Positions 9,026-17,789 of a DNA stretch of 64,000 nt are shown piece by piece. This DNA is from PWQG01 sp040882255. GTDB taxonomy: Bacteria; Pseudomonadota; Gammaproteobacteria; Pseudomonadales; Pseudohongiellaceae. Numbering within the stretch: the first letter of the stretch is position 1; each line of letters opens with the position of its first letter. The notes beneath the pieces were generated by a model. That model did not search any database. It was not told the DNA's origin and was given only the letters and a program-made list of their open reading frames with translations. The stretch is taken from the NCBI GenBank assembly GCA_040882255.1, contig JBBEBP010000029.1, forward strand, positions 194,513 to 258,512, given 5' to 3'. Both the position numbers and the translations under genes were made by a program.

Positions 9026-9053
9026 AAAAAAAACGCAGACCGGATGGCCTGCG
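9026..9053 (-). terminator. intrinsic terminator of the glutathione transferase gene
   Basis: On the minus strand CGCAGGCC, a four-base loop ATCC and GGTCTGCG form an eight-pair stem (one G-U pair) followed directly by eight Ts (9033-9026). It lies 40 bases past the stop of the 9093-9782 gene. This is the cleanest Rho-independent terminator in the window. Confidence 0.85.
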
Positions 9054-9092
9054 CAAGGGGCAGTCAAGCTCTTCCCTGAGGGCTTCACACGT

Positions 9093-9782
9093 TTACAAAT
9101 TGCTTACGGATCCAAGCGTTACCGGCTGCTGCTCCAGGCGGCCCGCCTCCACCCACTGATGCACCCGCGGATTGGCCAGCAGAGTGTCGGCGTAGCGGCG
9201 TGCTTCGCGGGTCAGCGGCGCACCATAGGCATCAAAGCAGACGGCCATGGGCGCGAACATGCAGTCGGCGATCGAGAAACGGCCGAACAGGTATTCTCCG
9301 CCACTGCCGTGCTTGCGCCGGCAGCAGCTCCAGATGGCATCGATCCGGGCGATCTCGTCACTGATCTCCTCGCTGGCGAACAGTTCCACTGATGCCTGAC
9401 AGTTCATCGGCCAGTCCCGTTGCAGGTGCGGGAACCCGGAGTGCATCTCGGCGCAGACCGAGCGCGCCGTGGCCCGTTTGCGCGCTTGAGCCGGCCAGCC
9501 GCGGTGGTCGAGTAGCGCTTCGGAGATGTATTCGCAGATAGCGATCGAGTCCCAGACTGTTGTATCGTGGTGAATCAGCGCCGGTACCTTCAGAGAGGGT
9601 GACAGCGGGCCGAGTTTTTCAGCCGTGTTGGCCTGGTACAGGGCCACCCGGACTTCCTGGAAGGGGATATCAAAGTTCTTCAACAGGAGCCAGGGCCGCA
9701 TGGACCATGACGAGAAGTTCTTGTCGCCGATGACCAGCTTCAGGGAGTCTGATACCGGGTTTGCGGCTTTATTGATGCTCAT
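9093..9782 (-). CDS. glutathione S-transferase family protein
   Basis: A 229-residue cytosolic GST. The N-terminal thioredoxin-like domain begins KLVIGDKNFSSWSMRPWLLL, with the serine-rich SSWSxRP motif of bacterial GSTs that resemble maleylacetoacetate isomerase or zeta-class forms. LKVPALIHHDTTVWDSIAI contains the cis-proline and the Ser that binds the gamma-glutamyl group. The helical domain holds FSIADCMFAPM. The start at 9782 has GGAG seven bases upstream. It is monocistronic with its own terminator. The substrate is not predictable. Confidence 0.85.
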   Translation of the reverse strand: MSINKAANPVSDSLKLVIGDKNFSSWSMRPWLLLKNFDIPFQEVRVALYQANTAEKLGPLSPSLKVPALIHHDTTVWDSIAICEYISEALLDHRGWPAQARKRATARSVCAEMHSGFPHLQRDWPMNCQASVELFASEEISDEIARIDAIWSCCRRKHGSGGEYLFGRFSIADCMFAPMAVCFDAYGAPLTREARRYADTLLANPRVHQWVEAGRLEQQPVTLGSVSNL

Positions 9783-9992
9783 ACCAATACTCCACTCGCG
9801 GTTGCACCATCTGCGTCGATGGCTCCATTAAACACAGGCATTGTTGCCGCAGGAAGCAACAAGAGAGGCCATCCACTGACATAATATGGCAGAATCGTGG
9901 CAATCGCTCTGTCTCCGTGCGTTGACTGACGTTGTAGCAGGAAATACGTTATATTTCACAGTCATCGAGAATCACCAGGGGTAGGGGAACCA

Positions 9993-10697
9993 ATGGCACG
10001 ACGAGTCGCAATCGTGGAGGATGAAGCCGCCATCCGCGAGAATTATGCCGATGTCCTGCGCAAGCAGGGTTATGACGTTCAGACCTATGCCAACCGTAAG
10101 GACGCCATGGAGGCCTTCACGCTGCGCCTGCCCAATCTGGCGATCATCGATATCGGCCTGGAGAACGAGATCGACGGCGGCTTTACGCTGTGCCAGTCCC
10201 TGCGCTCCATGTCCGATGCCCTGCCGATCATCTTCCTGACCGCCCGGGATAACGATTTCGACACCGTCAGTGGACTGCGCATGGGGGCGGACGACTATCT
10301 GACCAAGGACATCAGCCTGCCGCATCTGTCGGCCCGCATCGCCGCTCTGTTCCGCCGTCAGGATGCTCTGAACCAGCCGACATCGCCGGACAACCTGTTG
10401 CGTCGTGACAAGCTGACTCTGGATATCGGCCGGCTCAGCGTGAAGTGGGACGGTAAGGCAGTGCCCCTGACAGTCACCGAGTTCTGGATGGTGCACGCGC
10501 TGGTGAAGTTTCCCGGTCATGTCAAAAGCCGCCAGGTACTGATGCAGGAGTCGAAGATCTTTGTCGATGGCAGCACCATCACGTCGCACGTCAAGCGGAT
10601 CCGCAAGAAGTTCATGCAGGTGGACGAGTCCTTCGATTGCATCGAGACCGTCTACGGCATGGGCTACCGCTGGAACATGCCCGGTGCGGCGGATTGA
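9993..10697 (+). CDS. response regulator of the dedicated-sortase type (receiver plus winged helix)
   Basis: A 234-residue OmpR-type regulator. The receiver (residues 5-120) has the acidic pair in VEDE, the phospho-acceptor Asp53 in IIDIG, and Lys105 in the unusual context LTKDISLPHL, where most regulators have KP. The C-terminal winged helix (about 135-230) ends YGMGYRWNM. The LTKDIS and TVTEFWMVHALVKFPGHVKS segments closely match, from memory, the regulator family described as the proteobacterial dedicated sortase system (pdsR/TIGR03787). The partner kinase follows 48 bases later. No sortase or LPXTG-type target gene is nearby. Confidence 0.82.
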   Translation: MARRVAIVEDEAAIRENYADVLRKQGYDVQTYANRKDAMEAFTLRLPNLAIIDIGLENEIDGGFTLCQSLRSMSDALPIIFLTARDNDFDTVSGLRMGADDYLTKDISLPHLSARIAALFRRQDALNQPTSPDNLLRRDKLTLDIGRLSVKWDGKAVPLTVTEFWMVHALVKFPGHVKSRQVLMQESKIFVDGSTITSHVKRIRKKFMQVDESFDCIETVYGMGYRWNMPGAAD

Positions 10698-10745
10698 TCC
10701 CCGGCCCGCTCAGGCGGCCGGCTACTGACCCATCCAGGACCCTCC

Positions 10746-12953
10746 ATGCCCCGTTTCATCAAGAACCCCTTCGGTATCCGCTTCAAGCTGGTTTTCCTGT
10801 CCAGCTTCCTGCTGGTGATTCCGTGGCTGGGCTACCAGTACATTATGGAGATGGAAGATTACCTGCGGCGCGGTCAGGAGCAGGTGGTGCTGGGTACTGC
10901 ACAGGCGCTGGCGACGGCGCTGAACGAGCGCCCGGAACTGTTCGATGAAGGAACGTTCAGCCCGACACGTCAGAGCGACAACCTGTATGTCTATCCGATC
11001 TATTACCCGCTCTCCCTCGACGACAGTACGCTGGTCGACTGGGGTGACTACCAGCGCTACGAGCTGCCTTACGGCCGCGCCAATACCATTTCCACGCCGC
11101 TGAATCCGCAGAGCGAGTTCGACCGTTACTATCACAACGAGGAGTCGCTGAGTTTCCGGTTGCTGCTGGGTGAGCACAACCGCTACCTGTATGCCTATTT
11201 CAAGGTCTTCGACGACAATGTGGTCTACCGCGCCGAGGACAGCCTTAGCGCCCACCGTAACGATTTTCTGCAGATTTCCCTGGTCAACCGGGAAGGCGAA
11301 CTGCAACGGTACGTGATCGCGCCCCGGGGACCTGAATTCATCTATGCCTATGCCATCGGTGACGATATCCGCAACGTCTCTGAATTGCGTCATGAGGAGC
11401 GGATCAGCGGGCAGTGGTATGAGACCAATGACGGGTACGACGTAGAGCTGCGTCTGCCGCTGTCCATGCTTGGCGACCGCCTGGGTTTTGCCATTTATGA
11501 TGTGGACGATCCGGAAACGCGCGAGGTCTCGGCCGTCGTGGCGACTTCGGAGATCAACGACCCGCGCCGCATAGGCTCACTGATGCGGCCGACCCCGGAA
11601 ATTGATCAGATCGTCGAAGGCATGGGCCATACCAATTCGCGCATACAGGTGGTGGACCGTGGCGGCCGCGTGCTGCTCAGCGTGGGTGACATCGAGTCGG
11701 CCACGGGACTGAGCATTGCCGATGAACTGCATAACGAGCAGGTAAACAAGTACTGGCGCTTCTTGCAGGACAAGTTGCTGCACCCGTTGTATTACCAGAT
11801 CCTGACCAGGCCGTCCACGGACTACATTGACGAGTTGTACACAGGCAGTACCGTGGAGGGAACCCATCTGAGCGCCGCACTGGCCGGACAACCACAGACG
11901 CAGTTCCGGACGGTGGACGATGAGCAGAACCGCATTCTCCAGGCGGCCTATCCGATTCTGGCGGATGGCGAGGTGACGGGCGCCGTACTTGTCGATCAGA
12001 ACATGAGCGGGATACGCTCATTCCGTAACCAGGCGCTGGAAACGCTGTTCAATACCATACTTGGTGTGATGGTGCTGGTTGCCCTGGGGCTGTTCTTCTT
12101 TGCCTCGCGGATCTCTTCGCGAATCCGGGCGCTGCGTAACCAGTCCGAGAAAATCATCGACGACCACGGCCATGTGCGCAACACCATCGTGGCCACTCCA
12201 CATTCTGATGAGATCGGTGATCTGTCGCGCAGTTTTCACGGCATTGTCGACAAGCTCGGGCAATACACCAGTTATCTGGAGAAGATGTCGTCGCGGCTTT
12301 CCCATGAACTGCGTACGCCGGTGACTGTGGTGCGCAGCTCGCTGGAGAATCTCGGTATGGTGTCCACCGACGAGGAGTCCCGGGTCTACATCCAGCGCGC
12401 CGAGGAAGGGATCAGCCGGCTCAACCTGATCCTTACCAACATGAGCGAGGCCACGCGGCTGGAGCAGATGCTGCAGACTTCAGAGAAAGAGATCATCGAT
12501 CTCTCGAAGGTGGTGGCCGGTTGCGTGGAGGGGTATCGGCTCGCCTATCCTGACGTGGTCCTCCGGGAGGAACTGGAGGAGCCCATCATCATCGAAGGGG
12601 TGCCCGAATACATCGCGCAATTGCTCGACAAGCTGATCGCCAATGCGGTGGAGTTCTCCTACGGCAATCATCCCATCGTCGTCAGTTGCGCGGTGGTGCG
12701 CGACAGGGCGGTACTGCGGGTCATCAACCACGGTCCGCCGTTGCCGGAAGAGATGAAGGGCCGGCTGTTCGACTCAATGATTTCAGTGCGCCCGCAGGAA
12801 AAACAGCGTGAGCCGCACCTGGGTATGGGGCTTCACATCGCCCGGTTGATCGCCGAGTTCCACCGCGGCCGAATCCGTGCCGACAACACCTCCGGGTTCG
12901 AAGGCGTGGCCGTCACTCTGATGCTTCCCCTGTCCCCGCATCAGAAGCCATGA
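10746..12953 (+). CDS. sensor histidine kinase of the dedicated-sortase type with a CBM9-like periplasmic domain
   Basis: A 735-residue membrane kinase. Helix 1 (about 15-33) is followed by a large periplasmic region to about 433. Its part around residues 125-265 reads like a family 9 carbohydrate-binding fold (FLQISLVNREGEL, YDVELRLPLSMLGDRLGFAI). Helix 2 is about 435-455, then HAMP, a HisKA domain with His520 in RLSHELRTPVTVV, and an HATPase domain with NAVEFS and GMGLHIARLI. The classical N and G boxes are present but somewhat divergent. With the preceding regulator it forms a two-component system that probably senses a saccharide or envelope component. Its 3-prime end overlaps the convergent DUF2889 gene by about 40 bases. 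Confidence 0.83.
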   Translation: MPRFIKNPFGIRFKLVFLSSFLLVIPWLGYQYIMEMEDYLRRGQEQVVLGTAQALATALNERPELFDEGTFSPTRQSDNLYVYPIYYPLSLDDSTLVDWGDYQRYELPYGRANTISTPLNPQSEFDRYYHNEESLSFRLLLGEHNRYLYAYFKVFDDNVVYRAEDSLSAHRNDFLQISLVNREGELQRYVIAPRGPEFIYAYAIGDDIRNVSELRHEERISGQWYETNDGYDVELRLPLSMLGDRLGFAIYDVDDPETREVSAVVATSEINDPRRIGSLMRPTPEIDQIVEGMGHTNSRIQVVDRGGRVLLSVGDIESATGLSIADELHNEQVNKYWRFLQDKLLHPLYYQILTRPSTDYIDELYTGSTVEGTHLSAALAGQPQTQFRTVDDEQNRILQAAYPILADGEVTGAVLVDQNMSGIRSFRNQALETLFNTILGVMVLVALGLFFFASRISSRIRALRNQSEKIIDDHGHVRNTIVATPHSDEIGDLSRSFHGIVDKLGQYTSYLEKMSSRLSHELRTPVTVVRSSLENLGMVSTDEESRVYIQRAEEGISRLNLILTNMSEATRLEQMLQTSEKEIIDLSKVVAGCVEGYRLAYPDVVLREELEEPIIIEGVPEYIAQLLDKLIANAVEFSYGNHPIVVSCAVVRDRAVLRVINHGPPLPEEMKGRLFDSMISVRPQEKQREPHLGMGLHIARLIAEFHRGRIRADNTSGFEGVAVTLMLPLSPHQKP

Positions 12954-13518
12954 TGTTGGCGGGCCGGTAATAGTCCGGCGCGTTCTCCCTCACCACCGGA
13001 GAGCTCTCCGCCCAGGCGTGGCAGGTGTTGAGTACGAACGGTTTGCCCCGGTGACGGCTGGTGTCTGAATCGGTCTGGCGGCGCCGGTGATTTTGTAGTG
13101 GCTTGATGGTCTGTACGGCCACTGTCGCCAAGGGGTACAGCAGTTCGGTGATGTGCGTGCAGCCTTCCACGCCGCCCACCTGCTGACGCACCGCCTTGCG
13201 CCAGCCCGGCCCGATGGTCAGGCCGATAAGTCGTTTGTAGTTCGGTGTGATGTCCGGGCAGAGGGCGAAGGGGCTGTTGTCGGTGGCTGCCTCTATGTCA
13301 TGAATGGCGAAATGGTCATCCACGGTGACGCGCAGCCACATTTCGTGCAATGCCTCGCCCGGCGTGATTGTGCCCCGCCAGTTGTTGCTGAACTCGTAGC
13401 TTTTGGTGTCCGTCAGATGGGCTTCAATATCGAACAGGCCGTCCTTCCGTTCGTATCCGGCAAAGTGGATGTTGCGGGTATGGATATGTTCGCGTTCGAC
13501 GGGCGGTGGCAATGGCAT
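12913..13518 (-). CDS. DUF2889 family protein
   Basis: A protein of 201 residues from ATG 13518, which has AGGAGG ten bases upstream; an earlier ATG at 13545 lacks a site. Recognised features of DUF2889 are the start PLPPPVEREHIHTR, GLFDIEAHLTDTKSY, PGEALHEMWLRVTVDDHF and IHDIEAATDNSPF, then GGVEGCTHITELL. The family is cytosolic, widespread in proteobacteria and of unknown function. Several members lie near aromatic-degradation or redox genes. The C-terminus overlaps the end of the histidine kinase gene on the other strand. Confidence 0.8.
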   Translation of the reverse strand: MPLPPPVEREHIHTRNIHFAGYERKDGLFDIEAHLTDTKSYEFSNNWRGTITPGEALHEMWLRVTVDDHFAIHDIEAATDNSPFALCPDITPNYKRLIGLTIGPGWRKAVRQQVGGVEGCTHITELLYPLATVAVQTIKPLQNHRRRQTDSDTSRHRGKPFVLNTCHAWAESSPVVRENAPDYYRPANIMASDAGTGEASE

Positions 13519-13614
13519 GGAACGGAGGCCTCCTGCAAAAACCATCAGTATAACCCATCCGGCTGGCGCTGAATGCGGTCACTCCGTACGTCCGGTTTGC
13601 ACAGGCCAGCTGCT

Positions 13615-14970
13615 TCAGTTGATGGCCGGCAAGCCCAATATGGCAGTGGCAATGGAGAAATAGACCAGCACGCCGGTGGCGTCGGCAATGGATGCCACCA
13701 GTGGAGCAGAGGCCGTCGCCGGGTCCAGGTTGAGCCGGTTCAGCACGAAAGGCAGGCTCATGCCGATCAGGCTGCCGGCGATCACCACGGCAATCATGCT
13801 CATTGAGACCACCAGGGCGATCTCGTAGCCGCCCCGGTACATTGCCAGGAATGACACAGCGAAGGCCATGGTCAGTCCCAGGGCGGTGGCAACCAGCACC
13901 TCCTTGCCCAGCAGGCGTCCCCAGTCGCTAAGCCTTACATCGCCGGTAGCCAGGCCACGTACCATCAGGGTGGCGGCCTGGCTGCCGGCGTTTCCGCTGC
14001 TGCCTACCAGCAGCGGCAGGAAGAAAACCAACGCAATGTAGGTGGAGATGGTTTCCTCGTAGTAGGCAATACCCATACCCGAAAAAAGCTGACCGAATAC
14101 CAGCAGCACCAGCCAGCCAGCGCGCTTCCGGTAGAGAGTGATCAGGCTCGCTCCACGCAAGCTTTCCGTCATTTTTCCGATGGTGGCACCCTTGTGGATG
14201 TCCTCCGTGGCCTCGGCTTCGGCAACGTCCATCGCATCGTCATAAGTGACGATACCCACCATGCGCTCCCCGCTGTCGATAATGGGCAGGGCCAGCAGAT
14301 CGTAGCGGGAAATCAGTCTTGCCACTTCTTCCTGCGGCGTATCAACGGTGAGTGCCACCACATCGGACTGCATCAGTTTACTGACGGGAGTGGCCGAGTG
14401 CGCCAGAATCAGTTCACGCAGGGATACCGTGCCGGCGATACGGTGCCTCTCGTCCAGCAGGTACACCTGATAGATGGTCTCCGCATCCGGTGCGGTAGCG
14501 CGCAGGTGAGCCAGCGCCTGCTCGACCGAACATTCGACCGGCAGCACGGCATACTCACTGGTCATGATCGCACCAGCCGTGCCTTCCTCGTAGCTGGCGA
14601 GCTTGCGCAGGTCCTCGCGTTCATCGCGGGCCAGGCGGCGCAGGATGCTCTCCTGGCGCTTCTGATCCAGCACATTGAACAGGTCTGCCCGCTCATCGGC
14701 ATGCATGTGCATGAAAAGCCGGGCGAGGCTGCTTTCGTCCAGGCTGTTGGCAATCTCCAGTTGGTCGGAAAAATCCAGGTAGCCGATGGTCTGGGCCCGG
14801 TCCTCCAGAGGGAGATAGCTGATCAGCCGAAGCGTGGTTTCGGCATCCTCATGGCGGACGAACTCAGCGACATCGGCTGCCTGGAATTCGTCCAGGATGG
14901 CCTTGATGGAGTCGGAGTTCCCCTGCTCGATGGCTGCGTGGAGAGTTTCGGAGAGAGTATCGTAGTTCAT
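13615..14970 (-). CDS. mgtE: magnesium transporter MgtE
   Basis: A 451-residue MgtE-type Mg2+ channel. The cytosolic N-domain (about 1-125, rich in EFVRHEDAETTLRL-type helical repeats) is followed by two CBS domains (about 130-250) that gate by Mg2+ binding. Five membrane helices follow (about 280-450), including GSSGNAGSQAATLMVRGLATG, which lines the pore and is the family signature. Length is standard. The ATG has AAGGAG upstream, and a good sigma-70 promoter lies about 80 bases further out. Transcribed alone. A Mg2+-responsive leader was looked for; only a small GGTGC/GCACC hairpin is visible. Confidence 0.95.
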   Translation of the reverse strand: MNYDTLSETLHAAIEQGNSDSIKAILDEFQAADVAEFVRHEDAETTLRLISYLPLEDRAQTIGYLDFSDQLEIANSLDESSLARLFMHMHADERADLFNVLDQKRQESILRRLARDEREDLRKLASYEEGTAGAIMTSEYAVLPVECSVEQALAHLRATAPDAETIYQVYLLDERHRIAGTVSLRELILAHSATPVSKLMQSDVVALTVDTPQEEVARLISRYDLLALPIIDSGERMVGIVTYDDAMDVAEAEATEDIHKGATIGKMTESLRGASLITLYRKRAGWLVLLVFGQLFSGMGIAYYEETISTYIALVFFLPLLVGSSGNAGSQAATLMVRGLATGDVRLSDWGRLLGKEVLVATALGLTMAFAVSFLAMYRGGYEIALVVSMSMIAVVIAGSLIGMSLPFVLNRLNLDPATASAPLVASIADATGVLVYFSIATAILGLPAIN

Positions 14971-15051
14971 GGGGTACTCCTTGGTGCGGTTGCCCGTTGC
15001 ACCAGGACTTCCCGATAATCAGTTCAGGGTCATCTGCACGGTGGCAGAAGT

Positions 15052-15080
15052 ATAATAGGGATTTCAGCGGCTTAGGTCAA
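15052..15080 (-). promoter_or_regulatory. sigma-70 promoter of mgtE
   Basis: On the minus strand TTGACC (15080-15075), a 17-base spacer and TATTAT (15057-15052) form a near-consensus promoter. The leader of about 75 bases to the mgtE ATG contains a short GGTGC/GCACC hairpin. Confidence 0.65.
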
Positions 15081-15125
15081 GGAGCCCCGGCGCCCTGGTC
15101 TGCCCGGTCAGGCGATCCGATCCGG

Positions 15126-15896
15126 TCAGTCGGCGTATTCATACTGGATACGCACCTGCCGGGCCTCGCCGGAGTCATCCGGGATATTGCCCTGGCCATG
15201 AAAGAACATCAGCCGTAACGGTTGGGTTTGATAGCCCAGGCGGATGGGGTCCACGAACCAGCTGAACATGCGCAGCGCACCGGCCGGGCGCACCTCCAGG
15301 CAGTGGAGTTCCCGGATCGCGGTATCACAGCGGTCGGTGTCCACCGCCGAGATGCCGACCCGGACCGTATCATTCCGCGATGGAACAAGAAATTCCGCTA
15401 CAACTCTTTCGCCGTCCAGTAGCCGCTCCCAGTGCAGCTGCACGAACGGGTCGAAGCCGGCATCGACAATCAGCGAGTCGGTATCAAACGTTTCGCGTTT
15501 CGGTTGGCTGTCTCCAGACGGATAATAGACCATTTCCAGTCGGTCGGAATCGTTGTCATCCGGATACCGGGTCACGATACGAGTGCCGCGCCGGTGATCA
15601 CGGAAATCGATGGCGGGGGCCGTAGTAGACCGGGAGTGGTCCAGTGTCTTTTCGGCGAACAGCTCCCCGTCGTCCGTTCGGTATTCGACCCGCGTGGGGG
15701 GTTCGTTGTCGGCCGGGGACAGATGGTATTCCCGGTACAGCAGTGCATCTCCGTCCCCGTCGTGGACTTCACCTGCAGCCCACAGTTTTTCGTCGGCGGC
15801 GTTGGCGGCAAACACTGACTGTGACAGAAAGACCAGCGTGGCGATCCACCGCTTGTTGCGGATGAATATCGTTGTCAGGGAGGAGCGAAATATCAT
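15126..15896 (-). CDS. putative secreted protein at the end of the ChrR-type operon, unknown function
   Basis: A 256-residue protein from ATG 15896. A longer in-frame opening to 16130 covers the preceding gene in another frame and is rejected. The N-terminus has a basic region and a hydrophobic stretch (ATLVFLSQSVFAANA), so export to the periplasm is likely. The mature part is acidic and beta-rich, with repeated Tyr/Asp/Arg patches (VYREYHLS-like, RYPDDND). Two cysteines flank a possible disulfide (DRCDTAIRELHC). I recognise no family. The start overlaps the stop of the DUF2878 gene by four bases, making it the last of six genes in the operon led by the SnoaL-like gene. A role in lipid stress is inferred only from context. 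Confidence 0.65.
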   Translation of the reverse strand: MIFRSSLTTIFIRNKRWIATLVFLSQSVFAANAADEKLWAAGEVHDGDGDALLYREYHLSPADNEPPTRVEYRTDDGELFAEKTLDHSRSTTAPAIDFRDHRRGTRIVTRYPDDNDSDRLEMVYYPSGDSQPKRETFDTDSLIVDAGFDPFVQLHWERLLDGERVVAEFLVPSRNDTVRVGISAVDTDRCDTAIRELHCLEVRPAGALRMFSWFVDPIRLGYQTQPLRLMFFHGQGNIPDDSGEARQVRIQYEYAD

Positions 15897-16420
15897 GGCA
15901 ACAGTCTCCGGTGAATCCGGGTCAACAGGGGAAAGGCGAACAGCCAGACCGTACCGATCAGAATCAGGGCCAGCCATTCCGGTGTCAGCAGCTCTATACC
16001 GGCCAGTCGGCTGCCGCCGAAATAGGATAGTGGAGCGAACAGCAGGCCGCCGGCGGCCGCGCAGGCAGGGCGGTCCCGGAACCAGCGCAGCGCCAGCCCC
16101 AGTGTGGCGGCGAACAGCGGCCACAGGCACAGCAGCCAGACGGGTGGCAGCGGTCCGGGTGCCCGCAACACGCCCGCCTGGATCAGCACGGTCTCGCAGA
16201 CCAGACCGACCAGGAGTGCGGCCAGCAACATGGCAGCTTCAGCCCCGGTCCGGCTACTCCACCACAGGTGCAGGCCCAGTACCGTCGCCGTGACGGCAAG
16301 GGCCACGGTTGTGCCACCTGTCACGCAGGCCAGCCACGCAACCTGGAACACGGCCGCATTGAGGATGATCTGCCAGCGCTGCGGAGCAGACGTGGAAACT
16401 GGCGCTCCGGCGTGCGCCAT
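15893..16420 (-). CDS. DUF2878 family integral membrane protein
   Basis: A 175-residue polytopic protein with about six membrane helices (for example WQIILNAAVFQVAWLACVTGG, LLAALLVGLVCETVLIQAGVL and WLALILIGTVWLFAFPLL). The pattern NAAVFQVAWLACV, a central SSRTGAEAAML and EWLALILIGTVW fits DUF2878, whose genes commonly accompany Cfa/DUF1365/SDR genes. ATG 16420 lies just after the Cfa-family stop and is preferred over ATG 16459. Function is unknown; context suggests membrane-lipid modification. Confidence 0.75.
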   Translation of the reverse strand: MAHAGAPVSTSAPQRWQIILNAAVFQVAWLACVTGGTTVALAVTATVLGLHLWWSSRTGAEAAMLLAALLVGLVCETVLIQAGVLRAPGPLPPVWLLCLWPLFAATLGLALRWFRDRPACAAAGGLLFAPLSYFGGSRLAGIELLTPEWLALILIGTVWLFAFPLLTRIHRRLLP

Positions 16421-16424
16421 TCGT

Positions 16425-17774
16425 TCAGGAGTTCCGTTCACGGGAGGCCAGCCGGGCATGTAGTGGTGCCAGCCGTGCCTCCGGCCGGGCGATCAGAAAC
16501 TGCGCGGTATGGATGACGCGCTCCATGAAGCCCCCCTGGCAGTAGGCCAGGTAGTAGTCCCACATGCGGAGGAAGGGTTCACTGAAACCGGTATCGGTGA
16601 TCCGGCGTGACTGGTGCAGGAAACGTTGCCGCCAGTGAGCCAGCGTCAGCGCGTAGTCCTGTGTGATGTCTTCCATGCCGACGATCTGCATGTCTGTGAA
16701 CCGGGCCACATGCGATGCGATGACACTGTTGGAGGGCAAGCAGCCGCCGGGAAAGATGTAGCGCTGGATGAAGTCGACCTTGCGGCGGGCGCGATCATAA
16801 CGCTGATCGGATATCGTGATGGCCTGAATCAGCATCAGGCCGTCCGGCTTCAGCAGCGAAGCACACTTTTCGAAGTAGTCGCGGTAGTACTCGTGCCCCA
16901 CGGCCTCGATCATTTCTATGGAAACCAGTTTGTCGTACTGTCCCTGCAGGTCCCGGTAATCTTCCATCAGTACCGTGACACGGTCTTCCAGCCCCGCTTC
17001 ATGGATACGTTCCAGTGTGAACTGGTATTGCTCTCTCGACAGGGTCGTGGTGGTGACACGGCAACCGTACTCCCGTGCGGCCAACTCGGCCATGCCGCCC
17101 CAGCCGGTGCCGATTTCCAGCAGGTGATCATCAGGCCCCAGGTCCAGGCGTTCGCTGATATGACGCAGCTTGGCAACTGCGGCTTCGTCCAGTGACTGCG
17201 AGGCGTCCTTGAATATGGCGGACGAGTACATCATCGTCGGGTCCAGAAAGGTGGCGAAGAAGTCGTTGCTCAGATCGTAGTGGGCAGCAATGTTGCGTCG
17301 GGCGCCGCTGCGGTTGTTGCGTCTGGCGAGGTTGCCCAGCCGCTCCACAAGGCCGCGCAATGCAGCATTGCGCAGGTCCATGGCCGAGAGAACGTCCATG
17401 TTCAGCACCATGATGCGCACCAGTGCGACCAGGTCCGAGCAGCTCCAGTGACCGTCCATGTAGGATTCGGCGCTGCCGATGCTGCCACCGAAGGCGACGG
17501 CGCGGTACATGGCGGGATCACTGATCGTAAGGTGCGTGGTCAGGGGGCTGCCGGAATCACCGAAGCCGGTCTGCCGGCCGTCGGCCTCTTCCACCATGAT
17601 ATGGCCGCGCCGGATGCGGGACAGCGTGCGGAAGACCAGTCGTCGTGCCATGCGGGTCATTACGCCCGGCCTGGTGCGGGTCCGCGCACCAGGGGAAGCG
17701 GCGGCCACCTCTTTTGCCGGGGTGTGGCTGGATGGTGTCCCTGTCCGGGGCTGCAACAAGTGTGTCGGTCTCAT
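16425..17774 (-). CDS. cyclopropane-fatty-acyl-phospholipid synthase family methyltransferase
   Basis: A 449-residue SAM-dependent methyltransferase of the Cfa family. An N-terminal lipid-binding domain (about 45-155) precedes a Rossmann domain with the SAM motif LEIGTGWGGMAELAA (about 225). Lipid-binding and catalytic segments YDLSNDFFATFLDPTMMYSS, IEMIEAVGHEY and FIQRYIFPGGCLPS follow. It acts on unsaturated acyl chains of phospholipids at the inner membrane. In ChrR regulons related enzymes are linked, from memory of the Rhodobacter sphaeroides literature, to cyclopropane or methylated furan fatty acids. GAGGA lies 12 bases before the ATG. The N-terminal 38 residues are low complexity, so a start at 17660 is possible. 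Confidence 0.9.
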   Translation of the reverse strand: MRPTHLLQPRTGTPSSHTPAKEVAAASPGARTRTRPGVMTRMARRLVFRTLSRIRRGHIMVEEADGRQTGFGDSGSPLTTHLTISDPAMYRAVAFGGSIGSAESYMDGHWSCSDLVALVRIMVLNMDVLSAMDLRNAALRGLVERLGNLARRNNRSGARRNIAAHYDLSNDFFATFLDPTMMYSSAIFKDASQSLDEAAVAKLRHISERLDLGPDDHLLEIGTGWGGMAELAAREYGCRVTTTTLSREQYQFTLERIHEAGLEDRVTVLMEDYRDLQGQYDKLVSIEMIEAVGHEYYRDYFEKCASLLKPDGLMLIQAITISDQRYDRARRKVDFIQRYIFPGGCLPSNSVIASHVARFTDMQIVGMEDITQDYALTLAHWRQRFLHQSRRITDTGFSEPFLRMWDYYLAYCQGGFMERVIHTAQFLIARPEARLAPLHARLASRERNS

Positions 17775-17789
17775 GATGCGCTTTTTTCC

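Noticed and set aside
15897..16130. N-terminal extension of the 15126-15896 gene
   Set aside because: It lies inside the DUF2878 gene in another frame; the signal peptide begins right at ATG 15896.
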